A stretch of 12,844 nucleotides of DNA from an uncultured Collinsella sp. (lineage in GTDB: Bacteria > Actinomycetota > Coriobacteriia > Coriobacteriales > Coriobacteriaceae), in contig USFU01000034.1 in the NCBI GenBank assembly GCA_900554135.1, positions 1-12,844 of the forward strand, read 5' to 3'. The notes below the pieces were generated by a model. That model was given only the letters and a program-made list of their open reading frames with translations. It had not been told where the DNA came from and searched no databases. Within the stretch, counting starts at the first letter, position 1; each line of letters begins with the position of its first letter. Made by a program: the position numbers and the translations under genes. Below are positions 7,487-12,844 of the stretch, one piece after another.

Positions 7487-8329
7487 CTACTCGCCCCGGG
7501 GATGGGCCTGGGTCACTGCACGCTTAAGCCGGTCGGGCGTGAGATGCGTGTAAATCTGCGTCGTGGACAGGCTCGCATGTCCCAGCAGCTCCTGAACCGA
7601 ACGCAGGTCCGCGCCGCCCTCAAGCAAATCGGTAGCAAAGGTGTGGCGCATCGCATGCGGCGCGATGTCGGCCGGAATGCCAGCGAGCGTCGCCAGCATA
7701 TGGAACCGTCGCCTGAGCATGGCAGCGCTCATGCGGTTACCGCGCACAGATATCAACAGCGGATGGGGACCGTTTGCGGCATCGCGACGCTTAGCCTGCG
7801 CGAGCAACTCCGGTCTCCCCTCCTCGACATAGGTACGCGTCGCCTCGAGTGCGCGTCGATACAGAGGAACGATACGCTCCTTGCTCCCCTTGCCCCATAA
7901 CCGCAGTGTACGCTCGGACCATGAGATGGATTCCACATTGAGCGCTGCAAGCTCTGAAATGCGCGCGCCGGATGCATAGAGCAGCTCGAGCATCGCCGCA
8001 TCGCGCAGTCCAACGGGCGTCGAAGTATCAGGCGTCTTGAGCAGCGCCTCGACCTGTTGGGTCGTCAGCACACCGGGCAGGTCGCGCGGCAGCTTGGGCG
8101 ACGCGATTGCCGAGACCGCATCGCCCTCGACAATCCCCTCGGCAGCCATCCAACGATAGAGCGACCGAATAGCCGACAAATGCGCGGCAATGGTGCGAGG
8201 CGCCACCTGCTCGCGCGAAAACTCGGCCAAATACGCGCGGACGGTACGCACATCGGCCATACGCGCATCGACACCCGTACGCTCGCACCAGGCAGCAAAG
8301 CGCTCCAACCGCGATCCATAGGCAGTCAC
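7487..8329 (-). CDS. Tyrosine recombinase XerC/XerD family
   Basis: Site-specific recombinase of the kind that resolves chromosome dimers at dif. The coordinates start at the only standard start codon in the usable part of the frame (GTG, 8329-8327), giving 280 residues. The conserved N-terminal helix continues upstream, so the true start is probably near 8395 (CTG) or 8407 (ATA), giving 302-306 residues, closer to the usual ~300. The SAM-like core-binding domain is at about 1-75. The catalytic set is complete in this numbering: R123, K147, H225, R228, H251 and Y260. It follows trmFO directly, as codV follows trmFO in Bacillus. Whether it is XerC or XerD cannot be settled from one copy. No terminator is evident between it and the rpsB promoter. 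Confidence 0.95.
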   Translation of the reverse strand: MTAYGSRLERFAAWCERTGVDARMADVRTVRAYLAEFSREQVAPRTIAAHLSAIRSLYRWMAAEGIVEGDAVSAIASPKLPRDLPGVLTTQQVEALLKTPDTSTPVGLRDAAMLELLYASGARISELAALNVESISWSERTLRLWGKGSKERIVPLYRRALEATRTYVEEGRPELLAQAKRRDAANGPHPLLISVRGNRMSAAMLRRRFHMLATLAGIPADIAPHAMRHTFATDLLEGGADLRSVQELLGHASLSTTQIYTHLTPDRLKRAVTQAHPRGE

Positions 8330-8403
8330 CGTATTGGGAGAGAGCCCCTCGACACGTGCGATGTAGGCGATAAACGAGTCGACGGTATCGTACAGGTCAA
8401 AGG

Positions 8404-9741
8404 CTATGACCGGTCGCCCCCAAACAAGTCGGAACGCGTGGCCAAGTAGGCATCGAGGGCCTCGAGCGCGCGATCCGCATAAGCCTGGTAGCGGTCGCGT
8501 TTACTGCGGCGCTTGCCGTCCTCGAGCGGCGGCACCAGGCCAAAATTGACATGCATGGGCTGGTAGCCCACGGTTGCCGGATCGGTCGCATAGCCCACGA
8601 GCGCACCCAGGGCGCCCACTCGCGGTAACTCAACAGGCTCCGCCTCGATTGCCTCGGCATAGGTATTGAGTGCAGCGAGCAGACCGGTCGCCACCGCTTC
8701 CATGTATCCCTCGGTGCCGGTGATCTGACCGGCGAGGCGCACGCTCGTACCGGGCACGGCAAAGGTGCCGTCAAGAACGTGCGGCGCATCGACAAAAGTA
8801 TTGCGGTGCATGACGCCATAACGGAAGAACTCGGCATTCTCCAGACCGGGAACCATATGGAAGACACGCTTTTGTTCGCCAAAGGTCAGGTTGGTCTGGA
8901 AGCCCACCAGGTTGTAGGCGGTCTTCTCCTTGTTCTCGGCGCGCAGCTGAATCGCCGCCCAAGGGCGACGTCCGGTACGCGGGTCGGTGAGGCCGACGGG
9001 CTTCATGGCGCCAAAGCGGATAGCATCCTTACCGGTACGGGCGACTTCCTCGGCGGGCTGACAGGCCTGGAACAGGTCGCCACCCTCAAAGTCCTTGAGC
9101 ACCACGCGGTCGCCGGTGGTGAGTGCCTCGATAAAGGCCTCGTACTCCTCCTTGTTGAGCGGAGCGTTGAGATAGTCGCCGCTCCCCTGCTCCTCATAGC
9201 GCGACTGCGAGAACAGCACGTCCATATCGAGCGTGGAGGCATCGACGATTGGCGCGGCAGCGTCAAAGAACGCCAAGGCGTCGCCACCGACGAGCTTCAT
9301 GACCTCTTCGCTCAATGCCGGAGAACACAGCGGGCCCGCGGCAATGACCACGTGGCCCTCGGGAATCTGCGTGACCTCGCCGTGCACGACCTCGATATTG
9401 GGTCGAGCGGCAACCTCGGCCTCGACAAGCTCGGAAAACTTGACGCGGTCGACCGCCAGGGCACCGCCGGCGGGAACGGCCGCACGATGGGCACAATCGA
9501 GCAAGACCGAGCCCATACGCTCAAGCTCGGCCTTTAACAAGCCCGCAGCAGAGTCCGGACGGGTTGACTTAAACGAATTTGAGCAAACGAGCTCGGCCAG
9601 GTGGTCGGTATGGTGGGCCGGAGAGCTCACCTGGGGGCGCATCTCGCACAGCTTTACGGCAAACCCGCGATCTGCCAGCTGGATCGCACATTCCGAACCC
9701 GCCAGACCGCCACCGATAACCGTCACCTGATCGAACTGCAT
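8404..9741 (-). CDS. trmFO: Folate/FAD-dependent tRNA (uracil-54-C5)-methyltransferase
   Basis: Makes m5U54 in the T-loop of tRNA, taking the carbon from methylene-tetrahydrofolate and reducing power from NAD(P)H through FAD, in contrast to the SAM-dependent TrmA. It is 445 residues, the family length. Seen: the FAD-binding loop GGGLAGSE (10-17), CEMRP (32-36), and LVCSNSFKS (51-59) with C53. C227 lies in FQACQP. These two cysteines correspond to the catalytic pair I recall in the B. subtilis enzyme (C53, C226). The GQITGTEGYMEA block is at 338-349. I chose the ATG at 9741-9739: AGAAAGG, overlapping the dprA stop, lies 9 bases upstream. An in-frame TTG at 9747 is only 3 bases from it. The spacing from the dprA stop is 14 bases, so the genes are probably co-transcribed. 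Confidence 0.97.
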   Translation of the reverse strand: MQFDQVTVIGGGLAGSECAIQLADRGFAVKLCEMRPQVSSPAHHTDHLAELVCSNSFKSTRPDSAAGLLKAELERMGSVLLDCAHRAAVPAGGALAVDRVKFSELVEAEVAARPNIEVVHGEVTQIPEGHVVIAAGPLCSPALSEEVMKLVGGDALAFFDAAAPIVDASTLDMDVLFSQSRYEEQGSGDYLNAPLNKEEYEAFIEALTTGDRVVLKDFEGGDLFQACQPAEEVARTGKDAIRFGAMKPVGLTDPRTGRRPWAAIQLRAENKEKTAYNLVGFQTNLTFGEQKRVFHMVPGLENAEFFRYGVMHRNTFVDAPHVLDGTFAVPGTSVRLAGQITGTEGYMEAVATGLLAALNTYAEAIEAEPVELPRVGALGALVGYATDPATVGYQPMHVNFGLVPPLEDGKRRSKRDRYQAYADRALEALDAYLATRSDLFGGDRS

Positions 9742-9755
9742 CTGCAAACACCTTT

Positions 9756-10688
9756 CTAATTGACACGCTTTCCATTGTGACCGAAGGGCGTCTGGGCGTG
9801 AAGCGCAAACTTTGAGGGCGCATACCTTCCATCCATCATGCGCTCGATAAGACCCTCGAGCTCGAGCGAGCCCAAAAGCTTGAGCACGCCGACAGCATCA
9901 AGCGAGACGAGCGCGGCAATGTCGTCGACCTTGAGCGGCGAGGCGATAAGCGCGTGCATCACGGTCTGCTGTGTTGGGTCCAGATCGGCAATGCCAGGTG
10001 CATCGGGACGCGAGTAGCGCAGCGTGCCGTAGATGCGCGAGATGGCCATCTCGATTGATTCCTCATCGATGATGCAGCAGGCTCCGTTAGCGATGAGATA
10101 GTTAGTCCCGCGCGACTCGGGCGAAAGGATAGAGCCCGGCACCGCAAGGAGCTCTCGGCCCAAGTCCATAGCGGCCTCCGCCGTGGAGAATGTACCCGAG
10201 GGCATGCCCGCCTCGGAAACAAAGAGCGCCTGCGACAAGGCGGCGATTACGCGATTGCGCCGCGGAAAGGCGAACTTACGCGGTCCCATACCCCACGGCG
10301 AAATCGAAACGACCGCGCCGCCCGTATCGAGTGTGCGTGTGATGAGGCCGGCACTCGAGCGCGGATAGACAACATCGGCACCCGTCCCCAGTACCACGAC
10401 GTGTTTGCCCCCGGCGTTGACCGCAGCCCAACCTGACGCCTGGTCACAGCCGACCGCACCGCCCGAGACCACCGTCACCCCCGCCTCCACCGCCACCTTT
10501 GCCGCAAGCTCTGCCACGGCGAGACCGTACGGCGATGCCTTGCGAGCACCGATGATAGAAAGCGCGGGCGTCGATAAAACGGCAGGGTCGCCGCGAACGT
10601 AGAGGGTCTCGGGCACATCCGGAAGCTCCAATACGGTGTCGGGATACAACGCATCCGTGGGATGCAGTTCAAAGCTCTTCTCGCCCAT
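9756..10688 (-). CDS. dprA: DNA-processing protein DprA (Smf)
   Basis: Binds incoming single-stranded DNA during natural transformation and loads RecA. It is 310 residues, similar to B. subtilis Smf; the N-terminal SAM-like domain of longer homologues is absent. The Rossmann-like core shows GARKASPYG (47-55), SGGAVGCDQAS (75-85), FPRRNRVIA (141-149), SGTFSTAEAA (164-173), LAVPGS (181-186), and SRGTNYLIANGA (192-203). Residues about 237-293 form a winged-helix-like C-terminal domain (DprA_WH). The start is the ATG at 10688-10686, overlapping the comM TAA by one base, with AAGGAGG 8 bases upstream. The frame is open upstream to 10847, but that part lies inside comM. Side by side with comM, it suggests this organism retains at least part of the DNA-uptake processing machinery. 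Confidence 0.97.
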   Translation of the reverse strand: MGEKSFELHPTDALYPDTVLELPDVPETLYVRGDPAVLSTPALSIIGARKASPYGLAVAELAAKVAVEAGVTVVSGGAVGCDQASGWAAVNAGGKHVVVLGTGADVVYPRSSAGLITRTLDTGGAVVSISPWGMGPRKFAFPRRNRVIAALSQALFVSEAGMPSGTFSTAEAAMDLGRELLAVPGSILSPESRGTNYLIANGACCIIDEESIEMAISRIYGTLRYSRPDAPGIADLDPTQQTVMHALIASPLKVDDIAALVSLDAVGVLKLLGSLELEGLIERMMDGRYAPSKFALHAQTPFGHNGKRVN

Positions 10689-12211
10689 TATTGGTCCCTC
10701 CTTCCCTGATACATCGCCGCCTCGAGCACGTGATCCTGCGATACCCGTTCGCTTTCGGCGACATCGGCGATCGTGCGTGCGATGCGTACCAGGCGCACGA
10801 TGCCGCGACCCGTGAGATGTGTGCGCCTCGACAGGCCGAGCACGCATTTCTCGGCAGCCTCATCAAGCCCAAAGGTCGAAACGACGCCGTCAATGGACCG
10901 CGACTCATCTTCCTCGGCATCGGTGTCCGCATCGTCCATACGGGATTCACGCCAGGCGCGAAAGGCGCGCCCACGCACGACGTAATCGCGCAGCTCGGCC
11001 GATGACATACCCTCCGCGCCCTCAATGATCACCTGGGGATCGGGGCGGGTCACATCGATCATCATGTCGATACGATCAGCCAAAGGACCGCGCAACTTGC
11101 CCCGGTAGCGCTCGACCATCGACGCGGAACAGCGACACGGCACTTCGCGATCTCCCAAAAATCCGCAGGGGCAGGGATTGCTCGCAGCTAGCAGCTGAAA
11201 GCGCGACGGGAACGTAAAGGCCCCGTCAACGCGCACGATCCTTACGTAACCGCGCTCGATGGGCTGACGCAGCGTCTGCAGCACGCCGGTGGGAAACTCG
11301 GCGAGCTCATCCAAAAAGAGCACGCCGCCATGAGCTAGGCTAATTTCGCCCGGATGCACCGGACGCCCGCCGCCGATGAGTCCCGCGGTCGAAATACTGT
11401 GATGGGGGCTGCGGAAGGGGCGATGCCCCGCAAGCAGTCCATCGATGTTTTCGCCCAAGACCGAATGGATGCACAGTGCCTCTTGCTGATCCTCGAGAGA
11501 AAGCTCGGGCAAAATGCCTGTCATGCGCCGCGCAAGCATGGTCTTGCCCGAACCGGGCGAGCCGATCATGAGCAGGCCGAGCTCGCCGGCGGCCGCAAGC
11601 GCCATGCCGCGCTTGGCGACCTCCTGCCCCAGCACGTCGGCATAATCGAGCTCGGGCTCAAAGGTCGCCTCGAGCACTTCAGAATCCAGGTAATGCCGTG
11701 CGGCATCCCCCATGCCATGGGCAAGCTGAGATAGGTGGTCGATAAAGCCGCAGTCAACGCCTGCAAGCGGCACATGCTGATCGGACCTACCGGCGATAAA
11801 GGAAAGCCCCATATCGCGCGCCAACAGTTGAAACGCCACCTCGCCCTTGACGGGCAGCACCGTGCCGTCCAGACCAAGCTCACCTGCGATAAGGCAGCGA
11901 TCGAGGTTGTCACGGGGAATCTGCCCGTCGGCCGCCAGAACCGCGATGGCAATCGGCAGGTCAAAACCGCTGCCAGTTTTACGGATATCGCCGGGTGCCA
12001 GGTTGACGGTAATGCCAGACCGAGGGATCTCGAAGCCGGCCGAGCGCATGGCACACCGGATACGCCCGCGTGACTCCATCACCTCCATACTCGGAATGCC
12101 GAGCATCTGGATGCCCGGAACGCCACCGGCAAGCGAGACCTCGACGGTGACGGGAATTGCCTCGACGCCGCGGATGCAGGCCGCGTGTACGGCAAACGTC
12201 TCGAACGCCAT
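10688..12211 (-). CDS. comM: ComM/YifB-family AAA+ ATPase (magnesium-chelatase-like helicase)
   Basis: AAA+ protein of the ComM (YifB) family. ComM is known as a hexameric helicase that extends branch migration when transformed DNA recombines. It is 507 residues. The N-terminal Lon-protease-like fold (about 1-180) carries ITVNLAPGDIRKTGSGFDLP (67-86). The ATPase domain has Walker A GSPGSGKT (217-224), Walker B GVLFLDE (296-302), and FRSPHHSISTAGLIGGG (266-282). Four cysteines in CPC...CRC (347, 349, 359, 361) are probably zinc-binding, and GPLADRID is at 375-382. The C-terminal domain (about 400-507) holds an acidic stretch (426-436). The ATG at 12211-12209 overlaps the yraN stop (TGATG). The upstream ribosome site is weak, which fits translational coupling. 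The frame extends to 12409 but only inside yraN. Confidence 0.96.
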   Translation of the reverse strand: MAFETFAVHAACIRGVEAIPVTVEVSLAGGVPGIQMLGIPSMEVMESRGRIRCAMRSAGFEIPRSGITVNLAPGDIRKTGSGFDLPIAIAVLAADGQIPRDNLDRCLIAGELGLDGTVLPVKGEVAFQLLARDMGLSFIAGRSDQHVPLAGVDCGFIDHLSQLAHGMGDAARHYLDSEVLEATFEPELDYADVLGQEVAKRGMALAAAGELGLLMIGSPGSGKTMLARRMTGILPELSLEDQQEALCIHSVLGENIDGLLAGHRPFRSPHHSISTAGLIGGGRPVHPGEISLAHGGVLFLDELAEFPTGVLQTLRQPIERGYVRIVRVDGAFTFPSRFQLLAASNPCPCGFLGDREVPCRCSASMVERYRGKLRGPLADRIDMMIDVTRPDPQVIIEGAEGMSSAELRDYVVRGRAFRAWRESRMDDADTDAEEDESRSIDGVVSTFGLDEAAEKCVLGLSRRTHLTGRGIVRLVRIARTIADVAESERVSQDHVLEAAMYQGRRDQ

Positions 12212-12696
12212 CACGACACCTGCCAATCGAACGCATTGTACTGGTGCTCGATCTCGGCGATATGCCCGCCGCGGATGGTGACGCCCACGGCATCGAAGCG
12301 AATCGACCTGAGCGGATAGTGCTCCATGAGATAGCAACTTGCGATGCGGCGATACCGACGCTGCTTTTGGGCGTCCACGGCCTCCTCGGGAAAGACCCGC
12401 GTGGTGCAATCCAGGGCGACGCGTCTCGTCTTGACCTCGGCCATCACCACGACATCGTCGAGCTCATCGAGCAGCACCAGATCGGCTTCGCCCTCAATGC
12501 AACGATAGCCCTGCTCCAACAAGGTGTATCCACGCTCGTTAAAGTAATCGATGGTGATCAGCTCGCCCAGCATGCCGAGCTCGCGGGGACTGAGCCCCTT
12601 GATAAACTCAGGCGTCATCGCCCCGCAATCGAGCTCGCCGTCTTCCCAGCGCTCCTTGAGTTGCTGCGTCTTGCTCTTTTTGCTTGTGGCACACAT
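12211..12696 (-). CDS. YraN family (UPF0102) endonuclease-like protein
   Basis: Small protein of the restriction-endonuclease-like fold. The biological role of the family is not well defined. It is 161 residues. The first ~35 are a charged tail (many Lys and Glu) longer than in most homologues. The fold then shows G44-E45, EGEADLVLLD (68-77) with D72, and AEVKTR (86-91) with E87 and K89; these are the expected PD-(D/E)XK positions. RFDAVGV lies at 133-139. The start is the ATG at 12696-12694 with a strong AAAGGAGA just upstream. The longer open frame to 12828 would run into the terminator hairpin. It is the first gene of the comM-dprA cluster, as in many actinobacteria (yraN-comM-dprA). The 98 bases between it and the upstream terminator show no convincing -35/-10 pair. 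Confidence 0.93.
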   Translation of the reverse strand: MCATSKKSKTQQLKERWEDGELDCGAMTPEFIKGLSPRELGMLGELITIDYFNERGYTLLEQGYRCIEGEADLVLLDELDDVVVMAEVKTRRVALDCTTRVFPEEAVDAQKQRRYRRIASCYLMEHYPLRSIRFDAVGVTIRGGHIAEIEHQYNAFDWQVS

Positions 12697-12794
12697 GGGG
12701 TCTCCTTTCCCGCACACTGCATTGCCCCGATGATGAGGGCACCCTTCATGCGGGTAAGTACCGGAAACAAACCAAAAGCTGACCAAATGCCGAC

Positions 12795-12836
12795 AAAAAA
12801 CGGGCCGTACGCAACAATCACGTTGCACACGGCCCG
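12795..12836 (-). terminator. Intrinsic terminator of the gene upstream (outside the window)
   Basis: Inverted repeat with arms 12822-12836 and 12801-12815. The 15-bp stem includes two G-U pairs and closes on a six-base loop. On the minus strand it is followed by six T (12800-12795). It ends a leftward unit whose last gene lies beyond the right edge, separating it from yraN. Confidence 0.92.
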
Positions 12837-12844
12837 CTACCAGC

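Noticed and set aside
9742..9747. TTG two codons upstream as the trmFO start.
   Set aside because: Only 3 bases separate it from the AGAAAGG site; the ATG at 9741 has a 9-base spacing.
10689..10847. N-terminal extension of dprA by 53 codons.
   Set aside because: It lies inside comM; AAGGAGG positions the ATG at 10688, and the extension has no family similarity.
12212..12409. N-terminal extension of comM by 66 codons.
   Set aside because: It lies inside yraN; the YifB N-terminus begins at the ATG at 12211.
12697..12794. Promoter for the yraN-comM-dprA cluster.
   Set aside because: Partial matches such as TTGGTC with TACTTA have poor spacing (about 19 bases) and weak boxes; a promoter is expected here but I cannot point to one.
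12697..12828. N-terminal extension of yraN by 44 codons.
   Set aside because: It would run through the upstream terminator hairpin, and a strong AAAGGAGA site precedes the ATG at 12696.

Overview
The window is a stretch of chromosomal housekeeping DNA in which every gene I can support lies on the minus strand, so it is read from right to left. The G+C content is high, about 60% by eye. Gene order and protein character suggest a Coriobacteriia actinobacterium, most likely Collinsella or a close relative. That placement is inference from general familiarity, not from a search. No mobile element, CRISPR array, tRNA or rRNA was found.

Reading leftward, the window opens with a strong intrinsic terminator (12795-12836) for a gene outside the window. 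Next comes a tight cluster: yraN (UPF0102), comM (YifB-type AAA+ helicase), dprA (loader of RecA on incoming DNA), trmFO (tRNA m5U54 methylation) and a XerC/XerD-type tyrosine recombinase. The yraN/comM and comM/dprA junctions overlap by one base. The cluster combines natural-transformation functions, a tRNA modification enzyme and chromosome-dimer resolution.

A 216-base non-coding gap (7271-7486) follows. It carries a very good promoter and a structured leader of about 135 nt ahead of rpsB and tsf (ribosomal protein S2 and elongation factor Ts). That unit ends in a near-perfect terminator hairpin (5569-5603). An extended -10 promoter lies about 25 bases further on and probably starts the third unit: pyrH, frr, uppS, cdsA, dxr and rseP. 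The last gene runs off the left edge of the window. This third unit links UMP kinase and ribosome recycling to envelope construction: undecaprenyl diphosphate, CDP-diacylglycerol, the MEP isoprenoid pathway, and a site-2 membrane protease. Junctions are 1 to 2 bases or overlapping, except for 25 bases before rseP.

The layout resembles the Bacillus order dprA-topA-trmFO-codV-clpQY-codY ... rpsB-tsf-pyrH-frr-uppS-cdsA-dxr-rasP, with topA and clpQY-codY absent. No undescribed multi-gene system is evident. The observations most worth a second look are a winged-helix-like insertion in the cytosolic loop of the RseP protease, a recombinase whose conserved N-terminus begins upstream of any standard start codon, and the folded rpsB leader.
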